Of a stretch of DNA of 64,000 nt, positions 44,369 through 55,229 are shown piece after piece (the first letter of the stretch is position 1; every line of letters begins with the position of its first letter). The notes beneath the pieces were generated by a model. It was not told the origin of the DNA and did no database searches. It saw only the letters and a list, made by a program, of their open reading frames with translations. A program made the position numbers and the translations under genes. Source of the DNA: Tridacna crocea (taxonomy: Eukaryota; Mollusca; Bivalvia; Cardiida; Cardiidae); NCBI GenBank assembly GCA_943736015.1, contig OX031065.1, positions 40,004,427-40,068,426 on the forward strand, read 5' to 3'.

Positions 44369-44771
44369 AAGGCTTGGTCAGACCGGCTAACGGATATATA
44401 ACGGGAAAAAAATGGACAAAAACATGCAGAATTTGGTTATCCAGTGACGCAATTCACCTCCTCTGCCGCTTGAGGCTCTTGCATTCGGTGTGTGGAGAGA
44501 AGAAGCTACACAATCACCGCACGAGTACTGAACATGTAACTGAAAAAACACACTTTTACTGGATATATACCGGATAATAAACGGTTTATTAACGGATATC
44601 ACCGTGTGGGTCATGGACTTGTACCGAATAAAACGGTTGTGCAACGCATGAGAACTGGAAATGTACCGAACACAACGTCCAAGGAACCTACCGGCTATGT
44701 GACATGCCGAGCGTTATAAATTGTCAGATGCTTCCAGAGTCTGCCATTTGTACTCTGGGTGTCTTCGTAAA

Positions 44772-44882
44772 ATGCCACCAAAAGGCAGCACAAGAAGAAA
44801 CCCTGGCAAAGGCAAGTCTAGAAGAGCAGCAAAGAGGCCCCCCTTTTCTATCTCTACAGTATTTCTTTCTGAGGAGCGATGA
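44772..44882 (+). pseudogene. Possible transposase N-terminal remnant, 36 codons
   Basis: MPPKGSTRRNPGKGKSRR followed by AAKRPP is a short basic, nuclear-localisation-like start, ending at TGA. It lies near the left end of the 44369 transposon. The family is not recognised; this may be chance. Confidence 0.2.
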
Positions 44883-45019
44883 TAGTCAATGCGACGAGAC
44901 TCATTCCTCTTCCACTGCTGACCATTGTTTCAACTATGGCTATGTGGAAAAGCAGCCAGTGGCTTTGGAAGAAAATTGTGCGGAGTACTGGTAAAAGAGA
45001 TTCCAGGAAAGCATCGATA

Positions 45020-45095
45020 TATGCACTGCCCACCGCGACATAACCAAAAAAAATGTTGAAAATGGCGTTAAACACCATACAATCAATTAATCAAA
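45020..45095 (+). mobile_element. SINE 3' tail
   Basis: TGTTGAAAATGGCGTTAAAC then ACCATACAATCAATTAATC is the 3' tail typical of molluscan V-type/tRNA SINEs. Only the tail is clear. It lies within the larger TIR element 44369-46391. Confidence 0.6.
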
Positions 45096-45581
45096 CCGAC
45101 ACAAACTTTACCCTAATCGAAATAAAGGCACTACAGTACATGGCCTTTCAAAATTTTCATATATTTTAAGTTTGGGTTTTTTATAACGTTCGTAACACAG
45201 ACCTAGGATATTTTCAATCTGCAAAGGTCATAGAATCTTCTCGAAAAGGATACGCAGTGTGAGAAAAATCAACAAGGTAATACAGTTTTTGTTTGGGCCT
45301 CTCAATAGTTCATGAGATAGTTTGAATTATTTTTCCGAACAAACCTGTGCTGTTAGCTGAGTAAATAAAGGTTATGAGCTTCGATGCTCATAATTAGCCA
45401 GTTAATAGCTAAGGCCTGACCCACCACCTGTGCTGGCTCCGATGCATGACCAGATTAGCACAAGTGCGGCTTGACTCTATATTCGAATTCGAGCACGACA
45501 CTCCATTGTATATGATCTTCTCAGGTAGCATACCAGAACAAAATGAGACACTGACACGGGCTAACTACGTTTTAATATTCC

Positions 45582-45938
45582 ATAGAAACGTTGTCTGCAC
45601 ATGTCATATTCTACGAAGATTTGACTGTCTTATATGGCACATCACTGGCTCCGATAGCAGGCAGACTGTAATATTACGCTCTATAGAGTAGCAATGTTGA
45701 AAATAGGTTTTATCAATATGTTTAAGGAAAAATGAGACCTGCTTTAGCTCCAGATTTCTCTAAACTGCTGATCATAGCTGAGTGAATTCACAAGGTAGCT
45801 TTTTATTGAGTAAACGTTTATTTTAGTTTGAAATTCAAAGTAACGGTTCTCGCATAGGAAAGTGGTTCAGTTCTGTACCCAGGATGCCCAAATTAGATAG
45901 ATGAGTATTTATAGAATGCCATCTAGCGGGAGATAATG
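45582..45938 (+). repeat. Dispersed repeat B, copy 2
   Basis: GTTGTCTGCACATGTCATAT to AATGCCATCTAGCGGGAGAT, within the 44369 transposon. Confidence 0.75.
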
Positions 45939-46391
45939 TCCACAGAAAATATGCATCAATAGTTTGGTTGCCGCCCACTATTTGCACTTTTGTATGTGTT
46001 AGTTGTCCATTATCATCCGTTGAGCAAACGGTACGTGTCCAGAATACTCCGGTTTATCTGTTAAAAGTCCGATCCAGGCCCAGGACCACCGGACATTAAC
46101 GGATATAAACAGAATAAGTACAGGAGATGTAACACACGAGTATCGGACAAACTGTATGCTAACAGATGAAGACCGTACATCAAACGGACGTCTCTGTCCG
46201 TTTTGTCCGGTGGAAATTTTTGAACATGCTCAAAACTTCCGACCGGACGGAACGGACATCAATGGACGTCGCCGAATAAGTAGCGGATTCACCGGATAAG
46301 AAACGGACATAAAATGGATATGAACAGATACCAACGGATAGAAAGATTTTTTATCCGTTACTCGTCCGTCAGCTCAGTGTGACCAAGGCTT

Positions 46392-46505
46392 AAGGTTTTC
46401 TACTCTTTCTAAGATAAGTCTCAATTTGTAAGGCACATTTGATTTGTCATCTACAAATGCCTACACTTTGGACCAGTTAAAAGTTTTGTCCTCTGTAAAT
46501 GGCTG
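46392..46505 (+). mobile_element. Family-1 MITE, right part (interrupted)
   Basis: GGTTTTCTACTCTTTCTAAG, TTGTCATCTACAAATGCCTA and GGACCAGTTAAAAGTTTTGT continue the copy begun at 44252. Confidence 0.7.
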
Positions 46506-46651
46506 AACAGTAGTTATAACTGTTCCAGTATTTCATTTGGCCACTGTTCTGGTATAATGTGGAAACTAATAAGCTATTGCTATCTTGCAAGCTGTATTGT
46601 CCTCTTTATCACAAGCATTTCCAAAGCTGTCAACTTCAGTGATATTAATGT

Positions 46652-46862
46652 GTTACCACACAGCAAAATTTTAGACGTATCCAAATTGAAAGCATTTGCA
46701 GACAACAATTTCAAAGTGTCTCAAATGGTGCAATTTTGCTTTGATAGGGTAGAAAACTTAGTGGGAAAAGGAGAAAAATGCTGGTTACCAGCATTTTCTC
46801 CTTTTCCCACAATGTTTTCAAAGGGCTTCTTCCTCAGGGGCCTTAAAAGTCATCATTACTCC
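46652..46862 (-). mobile_element. Family-1 MITE, alternative long arm
   Basis: ACGTATCCAAATTGAAAGCA, CAACAATTTCAAAGTGTCTC and TTTGCTTTGATAGGGTAG, with an intact hairpin (one base longer on one side). Confidence 0.8.
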
Positions 46863-46892
46863 TTAGATATTAATTCTGATGTATCAACAACA

Positions 46893-46972
46893 GACAGCTT
46901 TTGAAAAGATTTTGGGAAAAGGAGAAATTGCTCGTAACAAGCAATTTCTTCTTTTCCCACAATGTTTCCACT
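46893..46972. mobile_element. Family-1 core with variant hairpin
   Basis: TTTTGGGAAAAGGAGAAATT, GCTCGTAACAAGC and AATTTCTTCTTTTCCCACAA: second stem type. Confidence 0.7.
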
Positions 46973-46974
46973 CA

Positions 46975-48165
46975 ATCAGATATTTGCATCCTCATTTGTC
47001 CATATTTTTGACATCATATCTTTATTAGCTGCTGAAATGGAAGAGCCTCAAACTGGCATATCAGGGAAAGGGTTGAATCGACATCTCGGAGTTGAAGAAA
47101 TTGCCAGTACTGCAATATCAAGGCTCTTTGAGTCCTGAAAATCCAAACTTTGAATACAGCTATCAGTGTAGTTTTAGATCAGATTCCATATTCTACTCAG
47201 TCTGATCTAGACATGCACTAGCTTAAAAAGGCAATTTTAGTCAGTGAAAGTACTCTACAGGCTTAGTGAAGAAAAACACCTTTTCAACAGAGGAAAGGAT
47301 AACACAGTGTGGGCTTACTGACTTCACTGTGTCACAGAGTTCCATATTTCCCTGAAATGTCTTGAAAAATCAATTTCTGGGAAAAACTTCCCACAGTGAC
47401 TCATACCATTAAAAAACCTTTTATTCAGAATACTGTATCTGTACTATGATTCATCCCTAACCTCAATCAGTATCTGTTGAGTGATGATATCTCCACACCC
47501 CCCCCCCCCCCATCTGCGCCACCCCACCCTCTTTTTTTTAATATTTTGACTAAATTGGTTTGAATCTATGGAAAAGAAAGATATTTAACCATTCAGCATA
47601 CCATCCTGAGTTTTAACATACTATTTTTATCCAAATAAAATCACCTTCTCCAATAGAAGCCCCTCCCATGTGATTGAAATGACAATAATTGAAGAATTTG
47701 ACAAATTTTTCCACTAATTTGATTAATACTTCCTCTTAACAATAACTAAAACACATTGGACATACTTTTGCTTTACAAATTGAGTTCAAAATAAGGTTCC
47801 CTACCTACCAGTATGTTTAGCATAGCTCCAGGAGCTTTTATTAGGAGAAATATGGTATCTGAAAGAACAGACTTTCTGTTAAACAGCATTTTCTCCTAAA
47901 ATTGCACTGTTTTCTTTTCTTTCAGACACATCATTTGAACCATACTTTGCTTGTTGTTTGTAAGTTCATTCAATGGGATAGATCCAACATTCTCTTGTAT
48001 TACAGTTAAAAGTTTATCTAGCAATGGTGTAGTCTTTAGGTATGAATCACGGATAATCTGCTAGTACAATATTCACAACACAAAATAAGTAAAAAGAAAA
48101 GAACAGCCAAAAACAACATACTATAATCGATTAGGGAAAAAAAGACATAATGTATGAAAACAGAC
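46975..48165. other. Intronic, mostly unrecognised
   Basis: Contains a family-2 fragment and a C-run near 47500 but no gene. Short family-1-like scraps near 47587 and 47870 are too weak to call. Confidence 0.5.
47110..47245 (+). mobile_element. Family-2 fragment
   Basis: TTAGATCAGATTCCATATTCT then ACTCAGTCTGATCTAGACAT. Confidence 0.45.
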
Positions 48166-48169
48166 ATAC

Positions 48170-48298
48170 TCTTCTTGATGACTAATATCCATTTGATTCG
48201 GCCAGTGGTCCGAAGATTTGATGATTGTCCGTCTGTGTGTACCATCCAACCATGATCGTTCTATTCTTTTACCCCTTTGATCAACCCAGAATAAATAT
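48170..48298 (-). CDS. LRP-like exon 2: YWTD blade
   Basis: 129-nt exon, phase 2 in and phase 2 out, acceptor TTTCTTTCAG, donor GTATGT. It encodes YLFWVDQRG, WLDGTHRR and WPNQMDISHQEE. This matches the family pattern in which a blade ends with WPNG-L-DY-EE and continues as RLYWVDAK, supplied by the next exon 31.8 kb away. The exact junction argues that no exon is missing from the giant intron between them. Confidence 0.93.
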
Positions 48299-48391
48299 CT
48301 GAAAGAAAACAAAAACTTCATCAAAGATGTTACCCTTGTCTTACAGTTAACATTAATGAATTTACTAATTACATAACCAGTTACACCTTGT

Positions 48392-48540
48392 TTAACCCCT
48401 TACCACACAGGCCAAAGTTTAACCGTTCTTCAGGAGGAAGGTCTTTTAAAACCTTGTAGGAAAAGGAGAAAATGCTGGTAACCAGCATTTTCTCCTTTTC
48501 CAACAATGTTTTCTACCCTTTCAAGGCAATGCCATGTAGT
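48392..48540 (+). mobile_element. Family-1 MITE, left half and core
   Basis: TTAACCCCTTACCACACAGG, a short arm, and a hairpin with GCTGGTAACCAGC. The long arm is lost. Confidence 0.75.
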
Positions 48541-49009
48541 TAAGCTACATCAGTATGTGTAGTCTGCAGAGGTGAAGCCATGTTGTTTTGATTGATGAGG
48601 CAAAAATGACCACCGATGACATGAAGCTATGCTAGGGGGGTACGGAAATTTTTCTTAAAAACTGGTGCAATTTTGTGCATTTTAGGGTATTTTTAAACAG
48701 AAATTTCATCTCATTTTTTATACATTTTCTTCTAGATTTTGTTGGCTCAAAGTATTGGTGCGGCAAATGTTACACTTGCCACACCTGTGACGACACGCAT
48801 GGTCTGTATATGGTGTGAATTTGGATAAAATCAAAATTTTTGTTGTTGGTTGACAGTTATTTATCAAGCTGCTACTGGCTTACTGTACATTATACTTGGG
48901 ATCTGCAGTGGTTATCCAAGGGCATTCCAACATTTAACTATGCACCTTAATACAGCCAGAGAGTAAACAAAATTTGATGCAGTTAAAAACTTTACAGTGT
49001 ATGATTGTA

Positions 49010-49745
49010 GAATCTAGATCTATGGCCGTTCAAAGATAAAAAATCGATACAGGCGAAAATTCAAAGTGAAAACTAACAAAGGGCAATAACTCAAAAAGAA
49101 GGATGGCAGAATTATGGTTCTTGTGCAATGCACTTTTTCATAATGTGTTCTATTACTCTTTGAAGTTTCAAGATGATAGGTTTAAAGTTTGGAAGTTACA
49201 GCTTGGACAAAATATTCGAACTGAAAATTAACAAAGGGCAATAACTCAAAAAATAAAGGTGGCAGAGATATGGTTCACAGTGTGCACTTCTCCATAATGT
49301 GTTCTATCAGTGTATAAAGTTCCAAGTTAATAGCTTTATAGTTCGGAAGTAAATATGGCCTGTACAAAAATTCAAACTGAAAATTAACAATGGGCAATAA
49401 CTCAAAAAATAAAGTTGGCAGAGTTATGTTTCATGTGCACTGCACTTCTCCATAATGTGTTCTATCAGTGTATGTAGTTTCAAGTTGATACCTTTTATGG
49501 TATGGAAGTTATGGCCTGAACAAAAATTCAAAGTGAAAAGTTTGTTATTTCAGAAATCAAGGGCAGATAATTTTAGAATGCAAACAGCGATCCAAATTCT
49601 AAGAGTCAGGTGCACAACTAGACATAAATGATATTCATTGTGACAAGTTTCAAATAATTCCAATGAAAACTGTAGGAGGAGTTGCACACACAAGAAATTG
49701 CTAATGGACGGACGGACGGACGACCGGGGTTTACCATAATATGAC
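49010..49745 (+). mobile_element. Helentron-like element with ~150-bp core
   Basis: Three to four units contain AACAAAGGGCAATAACTCAA (near 49075, 49225, 49383). The tail has CTGTAGGAGGAGTTGCACAC and GGACGGACGGACGGACGAC. The head is not clear. Confidence 0.6.
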
Positions 49746-49759
49746 CCTTCGGGCGTATA

Positions 49760-49880
49760 AAAAGGTAGGAATGTTCTTGGTGAAGAAGAAAATGCTGGTT
49801 ACCAACATATTTTCCTTTCCCTATCACGTTTTTAAAAGCCTTGTATCTCAAACACCAAGACTGCATTGTTCAAGGTTAAG
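49760..49880 (-). mobile_element. Degenerate family-1 fragment
   Basis: AGAAAATGCTGGTTACCAAC and TTTAAAAGCCTTGTATCTCA resemble the core and short arm. Weak. Confidence 0.4.
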
Positions 49881-50502
49881 AATTATATCTTCTACCTGTT
49901 CCTGTGTTAGAGGGTTTTCTCAAGAAAATTAAATGTACAAAGGTATCACAAATCACTTTGAAAAAAAAAGAATGGAAAATTTAAAACATAAAAGCAAAAC
50001 TCAGTACAAGCAAAATATTCAACTGCAAAGAAACCGGGTATGCTTGAGGAAATTAATTAACTAATCTGTTGAAACAAATTTTCAGCAGGTGCCTTTAATA
50101 ATATCCTTGTAAAATATAGGTAATAGGAATTAAGCTTAAATACATGGTAAAACACTCAAGCCATAGAATGAGCATTTTCCTTCTTTTTCAAAGATTTTGA
50201 GATAAAATAAAACATTGTAGGATTTCACCTCAGAATTTTAGCTCTAACTTAACTCTTTACCTCAAAAGGTTTTACCCCATACATGCATAGAGATTTAAGG
50301 GATTTTACTTTATTTTTCTCATAAGATTTTACCATATAGGATTTCATTCTTATGGGATTTTTCCACATAGGATTTCACATACATGTATAAAGACAGTAGT
50401 AGAAGCCAAATTATTAGAATTTCATTAGATAAACCTCAGTACATCAAGACAGGGTAGATCCAAGAAAAGGAATTTTAAAATAGTTTGTGCTGCCTAGTAT
50501 TA

Positions 50503-50532
50503 ATTAGTCGCCGCGCAGAAGCGTGCGACTAT
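50503..50532. repeat. Short hairpin AGTCGC...GCGACT
   Basis: AGTCGCCGCGCAGAAGCGTG then CGACT, a GC-rich stem in AT-rich DNA; possibly the end of an unrecognised Helitron-like repeat. Confidence 0.4.
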
Positions 50533-50812
50533 ATTTTTAATAGTTTTTCGAGTTGGGACATGGACAATGGGAATTCCTTTTTTATAGGGGTGTTAAGGTT
50601 AACAAGGAATCTTTCTACTTCGCCTTAAACTGGCTTTTTAATTCATTCTTAAACTAGGAAGTATATACAATGCGATACTATTTTTGCTCTGTTAATACTT
50701 ACAACATCAAAAAATCTGCCCAAGTATTACTTTTATTTTCGCTATTCGTCAGAAATGGACTCATCCAAATAAATACCTTGTTTCCATTGGTCAAGGTTGT
50801 ACAGGTTTCCAG

Positions 50813-50990
50813 TCATTTTGTTCCTAGTTAATTTCATACCTAGATCATTTTGTACGATTTTGGTCATTTCGTACCTACCTATACTTTCTATTTTGGTCAT
50901 TTCGTACCAAGTTGGTCATTTCGCACCCAATTTGGTCATTTCGTACACAGGTTTAATTATCATTTTGATTATTTAGTACCTAGTTTTTCC
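50813..50990 (+). repeat. Degenerate array of GGTCATTTCGTACC
   Basis: Five or more loosely spaced copies of TTTGGTCATTTCGTACC and relatives, first as ATCATTTTGTACG. The spacing is irregular (about 17-35 bp), unlike a simple tandem repeat. Confidence 0.75.
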
Positions 50991-51439
50991 TACTATTTGT
51001 GTGTTTTTTTGAATGACCACCGCTAAAATTGTACATTGCTGAAATTGTGTTTAATTCCGCCGAAGAACGAGTATGATGGCTTTGATTGTATCTAACCATT
51101 ATTGGTTACTTCTTTCTAAGTTCAGTTTTTAAAACAAAGATTGTTTAGAACCCTTTTGTTTATTTGTCACCGAGTTCTAGATAAATTTACTTTGTGGGAA
51201 AAAATCTGGAGAGAGACCGGTTTTTCGCTGTGTTGTTATAAATCGCAATGCAAAACCATTATTCTTTATTAACACTGTTCACCAAATAGTACAGTTTTAC
51301 ACTTGTTTAAATTGAAAGCATGCCTTCCAAACTTACGTTCTCTTGAATCATACTTTCCTAGGACAGCAACATTTTAGTAACTTGGCCCTGTTTTCAACAC
51401 TTTCCCAAACAAACATGGGTTATCACGTGTACTGTCAAA

Positions 51440-51622
51440 TTCTTTTGGAAAAACAAGTTGGGAGAAGGAGAAATTGCTCGTTGTAAGCAATTTCTCCTTT
51501 ATCAAATACTTTTTCCCCACTACTACCGAATTTTCCACCATTTTTGCAGCTTTTTAAATTGTCGTCTGCCAACTCTTTGAATTTGGAAGAGTCTGATATT
51601 TGTCGTTTGGAAAAGATTTAAG
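51440..51622 (+). mobile_element. Family-1 MITE, variant hairpin
   Basis: AGAAATTGCTCGTTGTAAGC then AATTTCTCC, and the long arm AATTGTCGTCTGCCAACTC, ending GTTTGGAAAAGATTTAA. Confidence 0.65.
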
Positions 51623-52367
51623 AGAGCGCTATGCGAGGGTATTTGATACTGTAATAGAAGACAAGTTTTGATATAGATTCACAGTCACATCAATTTCATA
51701 ATGTGTTAAAAAATCTGCTGATGAAAACTGACATTTACTTACTTGCCCTGGCTTTCTTGAAGCATTAAATAAAAATTTTTGTGCATCAACTTTTTCTTGT
51801 TTATAAGTGTATTCCTTTCACATAACCAATAGCATAAATAGTATGCTCAGCAGTCAAACTGGGTCAAACCAAAATGGCTACAACAAATGCTTAAAGACAA
51901 ATCCTTACAGCTTGAGGAAAAAAAAGATGGTTAAGAATTTCATGGACTTGAGAACAGTCCAAAAATTTGGTTAGCTGTGTAAATATATATAAATTATCAA
52001 CATGTATAGTGTAGGCATCCAAGATATATATTGTAAATCTTCAATTTAAAATTGAAAACGTCATAACAGTGATGTCTTGAAATGAATGTACAATATTTCT
52101 ATCAGTGGTAATCCATGCAACCTTGAAACCATCAGGGGCATGAAGATTCTACATGATTATGTGACACTTTATAAGTTAAAGGTGGGTATTTAGAATTTTC
52201 ACATCACACCAAATTGAAATATATATATATAAAAAAAATTACAAAAGCTTTTTTTTTTAGATGGTACATGTATTCCCTTATAGGGTTATGTAGCCTCTTA
52301 AGCTATTTTTAGATTTTGCGCCAAAAATCAAAAAAGCATTGTGGGAATGTTAAGTGACTGGTATTCG

Positions 52368-53095
52368 ACCGTTGTCTGCGCATGTCATATTCTTCCAAGA
52401 TTCGAATTTATCATATAACCTCCCTTGTTTTCAGTGTAATATACCCTTTACGAATTTTCTTATCTTACACATGTTTGATATTACTTTTGTGTGATGCCAT
52501 TTTTTACGTCATCTTGCACGCATTTCATACAAGTGAATAAGTCTCATATAAAATGCCGCGGGTGCATTTATGGATGTTTTTGTATCATCTGATCTATATT
52601 TTGTGAAATATCGTTATGTGATAAAAAGAATCTGACATTTGTGGGCATTTGAGATAAGATTTTTTATTAAACTTGTCAAGGAAAATGTTATTAAGCTCGC
52701 CAAAGGCTCGCATAATAACATTTTCCTAGACTCGTTTAATAAAATCTTATCTCAAAAGCCGACTCATGTCAAATCCTGTCTGTCTTATATGACGCATCAC
52801 TAGCCCCAAAAGTGGGCTGACTGTAATATTACGCTCTATAAAGTAGTAATGTAGAAAATAGCCTTTATCAATACGTTTGAGGAGAAATGAGATTTGCTTT
52901 AGCTCCAGATTTCTCTAGACTGCTGATCATAGTTGAGTGAATTGCAAGAGGTAGCGTTTTATTGAGTAAACGTTTATTTTAGTTTGAAATTCAAAGTAAC
53001 GGTTGTCGCGTAGGAAAGTGGATCGGTTTTGTACCCAGGATGCCCAAATTAGATAGAAGAGTATTTATAGAATGCCATCTAGCAGGAGATAATGG
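52368..53095 (+). repeat. Dispersed repeat B, copy 3, interrupted
   Basis: Begins GTTGTCTGCGCATGTCATAT and resumes at about 52775 with CTGTCTTATATGACGCATC, ending AATGCCATCTAGCAGGAGAT. About 370 bp of other DNA, ending in a foldback, is inserted near 52405. Confidence 0.75.
52648..52757. repeat. Foldback repeat
   Basis: GAGATAAGATTTTTTATTAAA, GGAAAATGTTATTAAGCTCG and their reverse complements flank a short AAAGG loop region. It lies inside the interrupted repeat B. Confidence 0.8.
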
Positions 53096-53437
53096 CATTC
53101 GACTAATGATGCTTAAATTCCATAACATAACAAACATGTAATTGTTTTCCATAATGTCTTCTTTGAAAGCTATGTTTGAAGCTTTTTGAAAACATGTGTA
53201 TTTCTGGTATATAAATAAGGGAGTTGCTCATGTAAAAATAGATCGTGTTTCCCGTCTGTATCGACCTGGGCTGTAGTGAATCTCTAATTTTTTCCTGTTG
53301 TTGGATGGCTTTCGACTATTTGGGTTTACAAAGATGATCGGAGTATAAAGATGATCTTTTTTGTACTTTTGTAAACTTTTCGTCCCAGAATCTGATGGGC
53401 CACCTTTGAAGTTGAAATGGTTTACTGTGAGACTGGT

Positions 53438-53666
53438 TTAACCCTTTACCAAACAATCCCTGGTTTTTACGACCCTTAGATAGAAGCCTTTTGAAAACAT
53501 TGTGGGAAAAGGAGAAAATGCTGGTAACAAGCATTTTCTCCTTTTTCCACAATGTTTTCTACCCTGCTGGACACAAATTTAAACTTTTGAGTAATGTTTA
53601 TTTTGTCGTCTGCAAGTGCTTTCACCTTGGACCAGTCTAAAATTTTGTCATTTGGTAAAGAGTTAA
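53438..53666 (+). mobile_element. Family-1 MITE, complete
   Basis: TTAACCCTTTACCAAACAAT to CATTTGGTAAAGAGTTAA, with a strong stem (centre GCTGGTAACAAGC). Confidence 0.9.
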
Positions 53667-53711
53667 AGCCATTACAGATGTATCTTTAGCCAGTCTGTTT
53701 TGATTCCATAA

Positions 53712-53938
53712 TTAACTCATTTCCACACAATCACTACTTTTGACGACCCCGAGATAAAAGCCTTCAGAAAACATCAAGGAAAAAGGAGAAAATGCTGGTA
53801 ACCAGGATTTTCTCCTTTAACCACAATGTTTTCTATCCACCACAAAACATATTTCAAATTTTCAGTCACTATTTTTGTCATCTGCAGATGCTTTTGATTT
53901 GGACAAGTCTAAAATATTGTTGTTTGGTAATGAGTTAA
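53712..53938 (+). mobile_element. Family-1 MITE, complete
   Basis: TTAACTCATTTCCACACAAT to GTTTGGTAATGAGTTAA. The stem is partly mutated (CATCAAGGAAAAAGG). Confidence 0.85.
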
Positions 53939-54403
53939 GAAATATTTCATAATTTGTGTAACTGGCATAACTGCTTGCAATGTTTTCAAAACTTATGTTC
54001 TCTCTGAGCCAAGTATCTCTGCGTAATGGCTCCTGTAAGTAAGTATGACACCTGGACAGGTGTTACAGTACTGCTCCAACATAATCATCTGTGAACTATG
54101 AAATGGGTACCAGCTGACAAATTAGTAGCATAATAAATAACAGAAATAGATTGGTGCCCTGCTTCCCATACTCCTGTCAGTGTATATTAGCATACCTAAT
54201 TTGTAAAACCATTCTTCATTTGCACTTTTCAGAATGATGATTTTTTTTTAACGAAAGAAAAACAAAGAATAATTTTGAGAATATATGAAACTGAGTAAGA
54301 CAATGAGATGCATGCAAAGTAAATCTATTTGTGCATTTTTTTCATTTCTTACAGTGTTTTCCTAAACTGCCTGTGTATGGTTATAAAAAAATGTAAATAT
54401 ACT

Positions 54404-54606
54404 AATTTCTTTACCAAACAAAATTTTAGACTTGTCCAAATTGAAAGCATTCCCAATGAGCAACTACAGTTTTATTCCAGTGATATGAATTACCTTTGGA
54501 AAAGTAGAATAGAGTAGAAAACAGAATCTTCTCCTTTCAACAGGATGTTTTCAAAAGCCTTCTTCCTTATGGATGTTATAAGATAGTATTGTTTGATAAA
54601 GGGTTA
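54404..54606 (-). mobile_element. Degenerate family-1 MITE
   Basis: TAATTTCTTTACCAAACAAA, TTGTCCAAATTGAAAGCATT and GTTTGATAAAGGGTTAA. The hairpin is lost. Confidence 0.6.
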
Positions 54607-54769
54607 AAGAGGAAAAAAGGTTAATTGGCCAGTTAGCATTCATTATGATAGAGCAGCAATAGTATACAGGTACTCATTCATACAGCACTGCTAATTTTGA
54701 TAACTCCATGGAAGAATACCTACATCATTGTGACAAATGCTGATTTTGTACTATTTATCCATTATACTT

Positions 54770-55225
54770 CATTATTTCATGCTTTCTGGTAGGATATCGA
54801 GAAATAGCAGTGAAAATATTGTTCAATCTTACACTGGTACCACCAGTGAAAATACCCATTTTCACGTTCTTGATGCCTAGGTAAATTGCGCGTGCCTCAC
54901 AACCAGATGGGAAATATGACGTCATATACCTTACATTTCTTGCGCTTGACGTAATATTGTAATGCGTTGCTATGCGGGAGGGGTATGCCACAGGGAATAA
55001 CGGAAAAGAACTGTACTGGATTTCGATAAAGCTCCTCCCAGAAAGGGTTAAAAGCATGAAATAAAACAGAATATTTATTTTTTTCGTTGAAAGATCAAAA
55101 TTTATTTCATCTCGTGAACACCATCGTTAATATTTTCACTCGTGGCTGTGCCACTCGTGAAATATTACCGATGGTGTTCACTTGATGAAATAAATTTCAA
55201 TCTTTCACCGAAAAAAAAAAAAATA
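54770..55225. repeat. Foldback repeat C, copy 2
   Basis: Same order as 31685-32155. The dyad GAACACCATCGTTAATATTT / AATATTACCGATGGTGTTCAC is centred on TGGCTGTGCCA, and an outer pair TTTCATGCTTT / AAAGCATGAAA surrounds the first part. Confidence 0.78.
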
Positions 55226-55229
55226 TCCT

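Larger units (their letters stand above)
44369..46391. mobile_element. 2.0-kb DNA transposon with ACGGATA subterminal repeats
   Basis: Inverted ends are AAGGCTTGGTCAGACCGG and TGTGACCAAGGCTT. Subterminal regions are dense in ACGGATA/ACGGACAT motifs at both ends (44387-44600 and 46075-46350). The element interrupts a family-1 MITE whose left part ends at 44368 and whose right part resumes at 46392. Such subterminal motif clusters usually bind the element's transposase. No intact transposase is present. Confidence 0.65.
16360..48169 (-). other. 31.8-kb intron of the LRP-like gene
   Basis: The bordering exons join at exactly matching phase (GA plus G, giving EERLYWVDAK), so this is one intron. 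It holds most of the large transposons of the window. No host coding exon was recognised in it on either strand. Confidence 0.85.
49885..51265. other. Intronic, mostly unrecognised
   Basis: Apart from the hairpin at 50503 and the array at 50813 nothing is supported. GGATTTCA/GGGATTT repeats around 50220-50390 are loose. Confidence 0.5.
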
